A stretch of 64,000 nucleotides of DNA from Mytilus edulis (taxonomy: Eukaryota; Mollusca; Bivalvia; Mytilida; Mytilidae): contig NC_092357.1 in assembly GCF_963676685.1 (NCBI RefSeq), positions 21,356,647 through 21,420,646 on the forward strand. The letters run 5' to 3'. Of this stretch, positions 1-15,000 are shown piece by piece. The notes under the pieces are model-generated. The model was not told the DNA's origin. It ran no database searches and worked only from the letters and a program-made list of their open reading frames with translations. Position 1 is the first letter of the stretch. Each line of letters begins with the position of its first letter. The position numbers and the translations under genes were made by a program.

Positions 1-3000
1 TGTAACCATATAAAATGCATGTATTTTTAATGGTAAATGACTAAAGAACTCAATCAGACTAAAAAAATGGAAATATATTGTTTTCAATGAGTGGTTAAAG
101 CCTAAACATGATTTTAACATATCACAAAATGTGCCTTTTTAAGAGTTCTACAGGTGTGTGGTATTATATTTCTTTTATTCACAGTCAATGTATAGGTCTG
201 TTTGCAAGCAAATAGTTTTTACATGGATTTTAAGAATTATCAAATATCAAGACAGATAACTCTGTATCCCAATACAAACAATGACATTCAATTGATTAGT
301 TTTAAAATGATTATGTTCACCAAACAATGATTTTATATCATAAAATATATAGAAAGAGCAATTACAAAGAGAGAAAAAAGTAAAATAAGCCTCAGCATAG
401 TACAAGAACAAGCTGATTATACTGTATATTACCTGTTATAATGATTTATTTCATATGATATGGACATTTTCTTATTTATTTACTTTTTAACTATGAATAT
501 ATTAATTCTTCTTTTTTTATAGGTCTACTACATAGTTGATACTGTAGCAGTGTAGGACAGGCTATAGAAATAAGAAAACTGGTCTCTCTCATCAGCAATA
601 GTGTGGCAATTCTAAAATTTCAACATGCGGCCTACACAGCTAGCTCATGTGGAGAAGAGATATGAGACTGATTGCGAATAAATGTACACTTAGTTTAGTG
701 CATCATGGATCTACAAAGTGAAACATATGTACCAAAAATATTAGTTTATTCATATCTAAGCCTTTTTCAGCACTGCATTCAACAGAACAATGATAGTGAC
801 AAGAATTGAGACTATTTAATACCTCAAACAATGGGAAAATACTTCTTGAGATCAGTTGTAAGTGGTTTTATATCATGCATGAAACAATAAACTTAAGCAG
901 TTTTAAATACTGTTGGATAATTCATACACTGTACCAGAAAACTCACACAATAAAATTTATTAAATATGTACACAATCATTTTTTTCTAATTTTTTTGCAT
1001 TCAAAGCAGTTTGACGGCAAAAGACGCAAATAATGCTTTAATAAATTTGGTCTTACAAAGCCTACTAATGTTTTCTTTTGTGCTGTAACCATATAAAATG
1101 CATGTATTTTTAATGGTAAATGACTAAAGAACTCAATCAGACTAAAAAAATGGAAATATATTGTTTTCAATGAGTGGTTAAGCCTAAACATGATTTTAAC
1201 ATATCACAAAATGTGCCTTTTTAAGAGTTCTACAGGTGTGTGGTATTATATTTCTTTTATTCACAGTCAATGTATAGGTCTGTTTGCAAGCAAATAGTTT
1301 TTACATGGATTTTAAGAATTATCAAATATCAAGACAGATAACTCTGTATCCCAATACAAACAATGACATTCAATTGATTAGTTTTAAAATGATTATGTTC
1401 ACCAAACAATGATTTTATATCATAAAATATATAGAAAGAGCAATTACAAAGAGAGAAAAAAGTAAAATAAGCCTCAGCATAGTACAAGAACAAGCTGATT
1501 ATACTGTATATTACCTGTTATAATGATTTATTTCATATGATATGGACATTTTCTTATTTATTTACTTTTTAACTATGAATATATTAATTCTTCTTTTTTT
1601 ATAGGTCTACTACATAGTTGATACTGTAGCAGTGTAGGACAGGCTATAGAAATAAGAAAACTGGTCTCTCTCATCAGCAATAGTGTGGCAATTCTAAAAT
1701 TTCAACATGCGGCCTACACAGCTAGCTCATGTGGAGAAGAGATATGAGACTGATTGCGAATAAATGTACACTTAGTTTAGTGCATCATGGATCTACAAAG
1801 TGAAACATATGTACCAAAAATATTAGTTTATTCATATCTAAGCCTTTTTCAGCACTGCATTCAACAGAACAATGATAGTGACAAGAATTGAGACTATTTA
1901 ATACCTCAAACAATGGGAAAATACTTCTTGAGATCAGTTGTAAGTGGTTTTATATCATGCATGAAACAATAAACTTAAGCAGTTTTAAATACTGTTGGAT
2001 AATTCATACACTGTACCAGAAAACTCACACAATAAAATTTATTAAATATGTACACAATCATTTTTTTCTAATTTTTTTGCATTCAAAGCAGTTTGACGGC
2101 AAAAGACGCAAATAATGCTTTAATAAATTTGGTCTTACAAAGCCTACTAATGTTTTCTTTTGTGCTGTAACCATATAAAATGCATGTATTTTTAATGGTA
2201 AATGACTAAAGAACTCAATCAGACTAAAAAAATGGAAATATATTGTTTTCAATGAGTGGTTAAAGCCTAAACATGATTTTAACATATCACAAAATGTGCC
2301 TTTTTAAGAGTTCTACAGGTGTGTGGTATTATATTTCTTTTATTCACAGTCAATGTATAGGTCTGTTTGCAAGCAAATAGTTTTTACATGGATTTTAAGA
2401 ATTATCAAATATCAAGACAGATAACTCTGTATCCCAATACAAACAATGACATTCAATTGATTAGTTTTAAAATGATTATGTTCACCAAACAATGATTTTA
2501 TATCATAAAATATATAGAAAGAGCAATTACAAAGAGAGAAAAAAGTAAAATAAGCCTCAGCATAGTACAAGAACAAGCTGATTATACTGTATATTACCTG
2601 TTATAATGATTTATTTCATATGATATGGACATTTTCTTATTTATTTACTTTTTAACTATGAATATATTAATTCTTCTTTTTTTATAGGTCTACTACATAG
2701 TTGATACTGTAGCAGTGTAGGACAGGCTATAGAAATAAGAAAACTGGTCTCTCTCATCAGCAATAGTGTGGCAATTCTAAAATTTCAACATGCGGCCTAC
2801 ACAGCTAGCTCATGTGGAGAAGAGATATGAGACTGATTGCGAATAAATGTACACTTAGTTTAGTGCATCATGGATCTACAAAGTGAAACATATGTACCAA
2901 AAATATTAGTTTATTCATATCTAAGCCTTTTTCAGCACTGCATTCAACAGAACAATGATAGTGACAAGAATTGAGACTATTTAATACCTCAAACAATGGG

Positions 3001-6000
3001 AAAATACTTCTTGAGATCAGTTGTAAGTGGTTTTATATCATGCATGAAACAATAAACTTAAGCAGTTTTAAATACTGTTGGATAATTCATACACTGTACC
3101 AGAAAACTCACACAATAAAATTTATTAAATATGTACACAATCATTTTTTTCTAATTTTTTTGCATTCAAAGCAGTTTGACGGCAAAAGACGCAAATAATG
3201 CTTTAATAAATTTGGTCTTACAAAGCCTACTAATGTTTTCTTTTGTGCTGTAACCATATAAAATGCATGTATTTTTAATGGTAAATGACTAAAGAACTCA
3301 ATCAGACTAAAAAAATGGAAATATATTGTTTTCAATGAGTGGTTAAGCCTAAACATGATTTTAACATATCACAAAATGTGCCTTTTTAAGAGTTCTACAG
3401 GTGTGTGGTATTATATTTCTTTTATTCACAGTCAATGTATAGGTCTGTTTGCAAGCAAATAGTTTTTACATGGATTTTAAGAATTATCAAATATCAAGAC
3501 AGATAACTCTGTATCCCAATACAAACAATGACATTCAATTGATTAGTTTTAAAATGATTATGTTCACCAAACAATGATTTTATATCATAAAATATATAGA
3601 AAGAGCAATTACAAAGAGAGAAAAAAGTAAAATAAGCCTCAGCATAGTACAAGAACAAGCTGATTATACTGTATATTACCTGTTATAATGATTTATTTCA
3701 TATGATATGGACATTTTCTTATTTATTTACTTTTTAACTATGAATATATTAATTCTTCTTTTTTTATAGGTCTACTACATAGTTGATACTGTAGCAGTGT
3801 AGGACAGGCTATAGAAATAAGAAAACTGGTCTCTCTCATCAGCAATAGTGTGGCAATTCTAAAATTTCAACATGCGGCCTACACAGCTAGCTCATGTGGA
3901 GAAGAGATATGAGACTGATTGCGAATAAATGTACACTTAGTTTAGTGCATCATGGATCTACAAAGTGAAACATATGTACCAAAAATATTAGTTTATTCAT
4001 ATCTAAGCCTTTTTCAGCACTGCATTCAACAGAACAATGATAGTGACAAGAATTGAGACTATTTAATACCTCAAACAATGGGAAAATACTTCTTGAGATC
4101 AGTTGTAAGTGGTTTTATATCATGCATGAAACAATAAACTTAAGCAGTTTTAAATACTGTTGGATAATTCATACACTGTACCAGAAAACTCACACAATAA
4201 AATTTATTAAATATGTACACAATCATTTTTTTCTAATTTTTTTGCATTCAAAGCAGTTTGACGGCAAAAGACGCAAATAATGCTTTAATAAATTTGGTCT
4301 TACAAAGCCTACTAATGTTTTCTTTTGTGCTGTAACCATATAAAATGCATGTATTTTTAATGGTAAATGACTAAAGAACTCAATCAGACTAAAAAAATGG
4401 AAATATATTGTTTTCAATGAGTGGTTAAAGCCTAAACATGATTTTAACATATCACAAAATGTGCCTTTTTAAGAGTTCTACAGGTGTGTGGTATTATATT
4501 TCTTTTATTCACAGTCAATGTATAGGTCTGTTTGCAAGCAAATAGTTTTTACATGGATTTTAAGAATTATCAAATATCAAGACAGATAACTCTGTATCCC
4601 AATACAAACAATGACATTCAATTGATTAGTTTTAAAATGATTATGTTCACCAAACAATGATTTTATATCATAAAATATATAGAAAGAGCAATTACAAAGA
4701 GAGAAAAAAGTAAAATAAGCCTCAGCATAGTACAAGAACAAGCTGATTATACTGTATATTACCTGTTATAATGATTTATTTCATATGATATGGACATTTT
4801 CTTATTTATTTACTTTTTAACTATGAATATATTAATTCTTCTTTTTTTATAGGTCTACTACATAGTTGATACTGTAGCAGTGTAGGACAGGCTATAGAAA
4901 TAAGAAAACTGGTCTCTCTCATCAGCAATAGTGTGGCAATTCTAAAATTTCAACATGCGGCCTACACAGCTAGCTCATGTGGAGAAGAGATATGAGACTG
5001 ATTGCGAATAAATGTACACTTAGTTTAGTGCATCATGGATCTACAAAGTGAAACATATGTACCAAAAATATTAGTTTATTCATATCTAAGCCTTTTTCAG
5101 CACTGCATTCAACAGAACAATGATAGTGACAAGAATTGAGACTATTTAATACCTCAAACAATGGGAAAATACTTCTTGAGATCAGTTGTAAGTGGTTTTA
5201 TATCATGCATGAAACAATAAACTTAAGCAGTTTTAAATACTGTTGGATAATTCATACACTGTACCAGAAAACTCACACAATAAAATTTATTAAATATGTA
5301 CACAATCATTTTTTTCTAATTTTTTTGCATTCAAAGCAGTTTGACGGCAAAAGACGCAAATAATGCTTTAATAAATTTGGTCTTACAAAGCCTACTAATG
5401 TTTTCTTTTGTGCTGTAACCATATAAAATGCATGTATTTTTAATGGTAAATGACTAAAGAACTCAATCAGACTAAAAAAATGGAAATATATTGTTTTCAA
5501 TGAGTGGTTAAAGCCTAAACATGATTTTAACATATCACAAAATGTGCCTTTTTAAGAGTTCTACAGGTGTGTGGTATTATATTTCTTTTATTCACAGTCA
5601 ATGTATAGGTCTGTTTGCAAGCAAATAGTTTTTACATGGATTTTAAGAATTATCAAATATCAAGACAGATAACTCTGTATCCCAATACAAACAATGACAT
5701 TCAATTGATTAGTTTTAAAATGATTATGTTCACCAAACAATGATTTTATATCATAAAATATATAGAAAGAGCAATTACAAAGAGAGAAAAAAGTAAAATA
5801 AGCCTCAGCATAGTACAAGAACAAGCTGATTATACTGTATATTACCTGTTATAATGATTTATTCATATGATATGGACATTTTCTTATTTATTTACTTTTT
5901 AACTATGAATATATTAATTCTTCTTTTTTTATAGGTCTACTACATAGTTGATACTGTAGCAGTGTAGGACAGGCTATAGAAATAAGAAAACTGGTCTCTC

Positions 6001-9000
6001 TCATCAGCAATAGTGTGGCAATTCTAAAATTTCAACATGCGGCCTACACAGCTAGCTCATGTGGAGAAGAGATATGAGACTGATTGCGAATAAATGTACA
6101 CTTAGTTTAGTGCATCATGGATCTACAAAGTGAAACATATGTACCAAAAATATTAGTTTATTCATATCTAAGCCTTTTTCAGCACTGCATTCAACAGAAC
6201 AATGATAGTGACAAGAATTGAGACTATTTAATACCTCAAACAATGGGAAAATACTTCTTGAGATCAGTTGTAAGTGGTTTTATATCATGCATGAAACAAT
6301 AAACTTAAGCAGTTTTAAATACTGTTGGATAATTCATACACTGTACCAGAAAACTCACACAATAAAATTTATTAAATATGTACACAATCATTTTTTTCTA
6401 ATTTTTTTGCATTCAAAGCAGTTTGACGGCAAAAGACGCAAATAATGCTTTAATAAATTTGGTCTTACAAAGCCTACTAATGTTTTCTTTTGTGCTGTAA
6501 CCATATAAAATGCATGTATTTTTAATGGTAAATGACTAAAGAACTCAATCAGACTAAAAAAATGGAAATATATTGTTTTCAATGAGTGGTTAAAGCCTAA
6601 ACATGATTTTAACATATCACAAAATGTGCCTTTTTAAGAGTTCTACAGGTGTGTGGTATTATATTTCTTTTATTCACAGTCAATGTATAGGTCTGTTTGC
6701 AAGCAAATAGTTTTTACATGGATTTTAAGAATTATCAAATATCAAGACAGATAACTCTGTATCCCAATACAAACAATGACATTCAATTGATTAGTTTTAA
6801 AATGATTATGTTCACCAAACAATGATTTTATATCATAAAATATATAGAAAGAGCAATTACAAAGAGAGAAAAAAGTAAAATAAGCCTCAGCATAGTACAA
6901 GAACAAGCTGATTATACTGTATATTGACCTGTTATAATGATTTATTTCATATGATATGGACATTTTCTTATTTATTTACTTTTTAACTATGAATATATTA
7001 ATTCTTCTTTTTTATAGGTCTACTACATAGTTGATACTGTAGCAGTGTAGGACAGGCTATAGAATAAGAAAACTGGTCTCTCTCATCAGCAATAGTGTGG
7101 CAATTCTAAAATTTCAACATGCGGCCTACACAGCTAGCTCATGTGGAGAAGAGATATGAGACTGATTGCGAATAAATGTACACTTAGTTTAGTGCATCAT
7201 GGATCTACAAAGTGAAACATATGTACCAAAAATATTAGTTTATTCATATCTAAGCCTTTTTCAGCACTGCATTCAACAGAACAATGATAGTGACAAGAAT
7301 GAGACTATTTAATACCTCAAACAATGGAAAATACTTCTTGAGATCAGTTGTAAGTGGTTTTATATCATGCATGAAACAATAAACTTAAGCAGTTTTAAAT
7401 ACTGTTGGATAATTCATACACTGTACCAGAAAACTCACACAATAAAATTTATTAATATGTACACAATCATTTTTTTCTAATTTTTTTGCATTCAAAGCAG
7501 TTTGACGGCAAAAGACGCAAATAATGCTTTAATAAATTTGGTCTTACAAAGCCTACTAATGTTTTCTTTTGTGCTGTAACCATATAAAATGCATGTATTT
7601 TTAATGGTAAATGACTAAAGAACTCAATCAGACTAAAAAAATGGAAATATATTGTTTTCAATGAGTGGTTAAGCCTAAACATGATTTTAACATATCACAA
7701 AATGTGCCTTTTTAAGAGTTCTACAGGTGTGTGGTATTATATTTCTTTATTCACAGTCAATGTATAGGTCTGTTTGCAAGCAAATAGTTTTTACATGGAT
7801 TTTAAGATTATCAAATATCAAGACAGATAACTCTGTATCCCAATACAACAATGACATTCAATTGATTAGTTTTAAAATGATTATGTTCACCAAACAATGA
7901 TTTTATATCATAAAATATATAGAAAGAGCAATTACAAAGAGAGAAAAAAGTAAAATAAGCCTCAGCATAGTACAAGAACAAGCTGATTATACTGTATATT
8001 ACCTGTTATAATGATTTATTTCATATGATATGGACATTTTCTTATTTATTTACTTTTTAACTATGAATATATTAATTCTTCTTTTTTTTATAGGTCTACT
8101 ACATAGTTGATACTGTAGCAGTGTAGGACAGGCTATAGAAATAAGAAACTGGTCTCTCTCATCAGCAATAGTGTGGCAATTCTAAAATTTCAACATGCGG
8201 CCTACACAGCTAGCTCATGTGGAGAAGAGATATGAGACTGATTGCGAATAAATGTACACTTAGTTTAGTGCATCATGGATCTACAAAAGTGAAACATATG
8301 TACCAAAAATATTAGTTTATTCATATCTAAGCCTTTTTCAGCACTGCATTCAACAGAACAATGATAGTGACAAGAATTGAGACTATTTAATACCTCAAAC
8401 AATGGGAAAATACTTCTTGAGATCAGTTGTAAGTGGTTTTATATCATGCATGAAACAATAAACTTAAGCAGTTTTAAATACTGTTGGATAATTCATACAC
8501 TGTACCAGAAAACTCACACAATAAAATTTATTAAATATGTACACAATCATTTTTTTCTAATTTTTTGCATTCAAAGCAGTTTGACGGCAAAAGACGCAAA
8601 TAATGCTTTAATAAATTTGGTCTTACAAAGCCTACTAATGTTTCTTTTGTGCTGTAACCATATAAAATGCATGTATTTTTAATGGTAAATGACTAAAGAA
8701 CTCAATCAGACTAAAAAAAATGGAAATATATTGTTTTCAATGAGTGGTTAAAGCCTAAACATGATTTTAACATATCACAAAATGTGCCTTTTTAAGAGTT
8801 CTACAGGTGTGTGGTATTATATTTCTTTTATTCACAGTCAATGTATAGGTCTGTTTGCAAGCAAATAGTTTTTACATGGATTTTAAGAATTATCAAATAT
8901 CAAGACAGATAACTCTGTATCCCAATACAAACAATGACATTCAATTGATTAGTTTTAAAATGATTATGTTCACCAAACAATGATTTTATATCATAAAATA

Positions 9001-12000
9001 TATAGAAAGAGCAATTACAAAGAGAGAAAAAAGTAAAATAAGCCTCAGCATAGTACAAGAACAAGCTGATTATACTGTATATTACCTGTTATAATGATTT
9101 ATTTCATATGATATGGACATTTTCTTATTTATTTACTTTTTAACTATGAATATATTAATTCTTCTTTTTTTATAGGTCTACTACATAGTTGATACTGTAG
9201 CAGTGTAGGACAGGCTATAGAAATAAGAAAACTGGTCTCTCTCATCAGCAATAGTGTGGCAATTCTAAAATTTCAACATGCGGCCTACACAGCTAGCTCA
9301 TGTGGAGAAGAGATATGAGACTGATTGCGAATAAATGTACACTTAGTTTAGTGCATCATGGATCTACAAAGTGAAACATATGTACCAAAAATATTAGTTT
9401 ATTCATATCTAAGCCTTTTTCAGCACTGCATTCAACAGAACAATGATAGTGACAAGAATTGAGACTATTTAATACCTCAAACAATGGGAAAATACTTCTT
9501 GAGATCAGTTGTAAGTGGTTTTATATCATGCATGAAACAATAAACTTAAGCAGTTTTAAATACTGTTGGATAATTCATACACTGTACCAGAAAACTCACA
9601 CAATAAAATTTATTAAATATGTACACAATCATTTTTTTCTAATTTTTTTGCATTCAAGCAGTTTGACGGCAAAAGACGCAAATAATGCTTTAATAAATTT
9701 GGTCTTACAAAGCCTACTAATGTTTTCTTTTGTGCTGTAACCATATAAAATGCATGTATTTTTAATGGTAAATGACTAAAGAACTCAATCAGACTAAAAA
9801 AATGGAAATATATTGTTTTCAATGAGTGGTTAAGCCTAAACATGATTTTAACATATCACAAAATGTGCCTTTTTAAGAGTTCTACAGGTGTGTGGTATTA
9901 TATTTCTTTTATTCACAGTCAATGTATAGGTCTGTTTGCAAGCAAATAGTTTTTACATGGATTTTAAGAATTATCAAATATCAAGACAGATAACTCTGTA
10001 TCCCAATACAAACAATGACATTCAATTGATTAGTTTTAAAATGATTATGTTCACCAAACAATGATTTTATATCATAAAATATATAGAAAGAGCAATTACA
10101 AAGAGAGAAAAAAGTAAAATAAGCCTCAGCATAGTACAAGAACAAGCTGATTATACTGTATATTACCTGTTATAATGATTTATTTCATATGATATGGACA
10201 TTTTCTTATTTATTTACTTTTTAACTATGAATATATTAATTCTTCTTTTTTATAGGTCTACTACATAGTTGATACTGTAGCAGTGTAGGACAGGCTATAG
10301 AAATAAGAAAAACTGGTCTCTCTCATCAGCAATANNNNNNNNNNNNNNNNNNNNNNNNNNNNNNNNNNNNNNNNNNNNNNNNNNNNNNNNNNNNNNNNNN
10401 NNNNNNNNNNNNNNNNNNNNNNNNNNNNNNNNNNAAAGTGAAACATATGTACCAAAAATATTAGTTTATTCATATCTAAGCCTTTTTCAGCACTGCATTC
10501 AACAGAACAATGATAGTGACAAGAATTGAGACTATTTAATACCTCAAACAATGGGAAAATACTTCTTGAGATCAGTTGTAAGTGGTTTTATATCATGCAT
10601 GAAACAATAAACTTAAGCAGTTTTAAATACTGTTGGATAATTCATACACTGTACCAGAAAACTCACACAATAAAATTTATTAAATATGTACACAATCATT
10701 TTTTTCTAATTTTTTTGCATTCAAAGCAGTTTGACGGCAAAAGACGCAAATAATGCTTTAATAAATTTGGTCTTACAAAGCCTACTAATGTTTTCTTTTG
10801 TGCTGTAACCATATAAAATGCATGTATTTTTAATGGTAAATGACTAAAGAACTCAATCAGACTAAAAAAATGGAAATATATTGTTTTCAATGAGTGGTTA
10901 AAGCCTAAACATGATTTTAACATATCACAAAATGTGCCTTTTTAAGAGTTCTACAGGTGTGTGGTATTATATTTCTTTTATTCACAGTCAATGTATAGGT
11001 CTGTTTGCAAGCAAATAGTTTTTACATGGATTTTAAGAATTATCAAATATCAAGACAGATAACTCTGTATCCCAATACAAACAATGACATTCAATTGATT
11101 AGTTTTAAAATGATTATGTTCACCAAACAATGATTTTATATCATAAAATATATAGAAAGAGCAATTACAAAGAGAGAAAAAAGTAAAATAAGCCTCAGCA
11201 TAGTACAAGAACAAGCTGATTATACTGTATATTACCTGTTATAATGATTTATTTCATATGATATGGACATTTTCTTATTTATTTACTTTTTAACTATGAA
11301 TATATTAATTCTTCTTTTTTTATAGGTCTACTACATAGTTGATACTGTAGCAGTGTAGGACAGGCTATAGAAATAAGAAAACTGGTCTCTCTCATCAGCA
11401 ATAGTGTGGCAATTCTAAAATTTCAACATGCGGCCTACACAGCTAGCTCATGTGGAGAAGAGATATGAGACTGATTGCGAATAAATGTACACTTAGTTTA
11501 GTGCATCATGGATCTACAAAGTGAAACATATGTACCAAAAATATTAGTTTATTCATATCTAAGCCTTTTTCAGCACTGCATTCAACAGAACAATGATAGT
11601 GACAAGAATTGAGACTATTTAATACCTCAAACAATGGGAAAATACTTCTTGAGATCAGTTGTAAGTGGTTTTATATCATGCATGAAACAATAAACTTAAG
11701 CAGTTTTAAATACTGTTGGATAATTCATACACTGTACCAGAAAACTCACACAATAAAATTTATTAAATATGTACACAATCATTTTTTTCTAATTTTTTTG
11801 CATTCAAAGCAGTTTGACGGCAAAAGACGCAAATAATGCTTTAATAAATTTGGTCTTACAAAGCCTACTAATGTTTTCTTTTGTGCTGTAACCATATAAA
11901 ATGCATGTATTTTTAATGGTAAATGACTAAAGAACTCAATCAGACTAAAAAAATGGAAATATATTGTTTTCAATGAGTGGTTAAAGCCTAAACATGATTT

Positions 12001-15000
12001 TAACATATCACAAAATGTGCCTTTTTAAGAGTTCTACAGGTGTGTGGTATTATATTTCTTTTATTCACAGTCAATGTATAGGTCTGTTTGCAAGCAAATA
12101 GTTTTTACATGGATTTTAAGAATTATCAAATATCAAGACAGATAACTCTGTATCCCAATACAAACAATGACATTCAATTGATTAGTTTTAAAATGATTAT
12201 GTTCACCAAACAATGATTTTATATCATAAAATATATAGAAAGAGCAATTACAAAGAGAGAAAAAAGTAAAATAAGCCTCAGCATAGTACAAGAACAAGCT
12301 GATTATACTGTATATTACCTGTTATAATGATTTATTTCATATGATATGGACATTTTCTTATTTATTTACTTTTTAACTATGAATATATTAATTCTTCTTT
12401 TTTTATAGGTCTACTACATAGTTGATACTGTAGCAGTGTAGGACAGGCTATAGAAATAAGAAAACTGGTCTCTCTCATCAGCAATAGTGTGGCAATTCTA
12501 AAATTTCAACATGCGGCCTACACAGCTAGCTCATGTGGAGAAGAGATATGAGACTGATTGCGAATAAATGTACACTTAGTTTAGTGCATCATGGATCTAC
12601 AAAGTGAAACATATGTACCAAAAATATTAGTTTATTCATATCTAAGCCTTTTTCAGCACTGCATTCAACAGAACAATGATAGTGACAAGAATTGAGACTA
12701 TTTAATACCTCAAACAATGGGAAAATACTTCTTGAGATCAGTTGTAAGTGGTTTTATATCATGCATGAAACAATAAACTTAAGCAGTTTTAAATACTGTT
12801 GGATAATTCATACACTGTACCAGAAAACTCACACAATAAAATTTATTAAATATGTACACAATCATTTTTTTCTAATTTTTTTGCATTCAAAGCAGTTTGA
12901 CGGCAAAAGACGCAAATAATGCTTTAATAAATTTGGTCTTACAAAGCCTACTAATGTTTTCTTTTGTGCTGTAACCATATAAAATGCATGTATTTTTAAT
13001 GGTAAATGACTAAAGAACTCAATCAGACTAAAAAAATGGAAATATATTGTTTTCAATGAGTGGTTAAGCCTAAACATGATTTTAACATATCACAAAATGT
13101 GCCTTTTTAAGAGTTCTACAGGTGTGTGGTATTATATTTCTTTTATTCACAGTCAATGTATAGGTCTGTTTGCAAGCAAATAGTTTTTACATGGATTTTA
13201 AGAATTATCAAATATCAAGACAGATAACTCTGTATCCCAATACAAACAATGACATTCAATTGATTAGTTTTAAAATGATTATGTTCACCAAACAATGATT
13301 TTATATCATAAAATATATAGAAAGAGCAATTACAAAGAGAGAAAAAAGTAAAATAAGCCTCAGCATAGTACAAGAACAAGCTGATTATACTGTATATTAC
13401 CTGTTATAATGATTTATTTCATATGATATGGACATTTTCTTATTTATTTACTTTTTAACTATGAATATATTAATTCTTCTTTTTTTATAGGTCTACTACA
13501 TAGTTGATACTGTAGCAGTGTAGGACAGGCTATAGAAATAAGAAAACTGGTCTCTCTCATCAGCAATAGTGTGGCAATTCTAAAATTTCAACATGCGGCC
13601 TACACAGCTAGCTCATGTGGAGAAGAGATATGAGACTGATTGCGAATAAATGTACACTTAGTTTAGTGCATCATGGATCTACAAAGTGAAACATATGTAC
13701 CAAAAATATTAGTTTATTCATATCTAAGCCTTTTTCAGCACTGCATTCAACAGAACAATGATAGTGACAAGAATTGAGACTATTTAATACCTCAAACAAT
13801 GGGAAAATACTTCTTGAGATCAGTTGTAAGTGGTTTTATATCATGCATGAAACAATAAACTTAAGCAGTTTTAAATACTGTTGGATAATTCATACACTGT
13901 ACCAGAAAACTCACACAATAAAATTTATTAAATATGTACACAATCATTTTTTTCTAATTTTTTTTGCATTCAAAGCAGTTTGACGGCAAAAGACGCAAAT
14001 AATGCTTTAATAAATTTGGTCTTACAAAGCCTACTAATGTTTTCTTTTGTGCTGTAACCATATAAAATGCATGTATTTTTAATGGTAAATGACTAAAGAA
14101 CTCAATCAGACTAAAAAAATGGAAATATATTGTTTTCAATGAGTGGTTAAAGCCTAAACATGATTTTAACATATCACAAAATGTGCCTTTTTAAGAGTTC
14201 TACAGGTGTGTGGTATTATATTTCTTTTATTCACAGTCAATGTATAGGTCTGTTTGCAAGCAAATAGTTTTTACATGGATTTTAAGAATTATCAAATATC
14301 AAGACAGATAACTCTGTATCCCAATACAAACAATGACATTCAATTGATTAGTTTTAAAATGATTATGTTCACCAAACAATGATTTTATATCATAAAATAT
14401 ATAGAAAGAGCAATTACAAAGAGAGAAAAAAGTAAAATAAGCCTCAGCATAGTACAAGAACAAGCTGATTATACTGTATATTACCTGTTATAATGATTTA
14501 TTTCATATGATATGGACATTTTCTTATTTATTTACTTTTTAACTATGAATATATTAATTCTTCTTTTTTTATAGGTCTACTACATAGTTGATACTGTAGC
14601 AGTGTAGGACAGGCTATAGAAATAAGAAAACTGGTCTCTCTCATCAGCAATAGTGTGGCAATTCTAAAATTTCAACATGCGGCCTACACAGCTAGCTCAT
14701 GTGGAGAAGAGATATGAGACTGATTGCGAATAAATGTACACTTAGTTTAGTGCATCATGGATCTACAAAGTGAAACATATGTACCAAAAATATTAGTTTA
14801 TTCATATCTAAGCCTTTTTCAGCACTGCATTCAACAGAACAATGATAGTGACAAGAATTGAGACTATTTAATACCTCAAACAATGGGAAAATACTTCTTG
14901 AGATCAGTTGTAAGTGGTTTTATATCATGCATGAAACAATAAACTTAAGCAGTTTTAAATACTGTTGGATAATTCATACACTGTACCAGAAAACTCACAC

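Noticed and set aside
520..660. Possible exon in each satellite unit after TTCTTTTTTTATAG
   Set aside because: The acceptor look-alike is followed by stops in every frame compatible with a longer exon, and no paired donor or neighbouring exon is evident.
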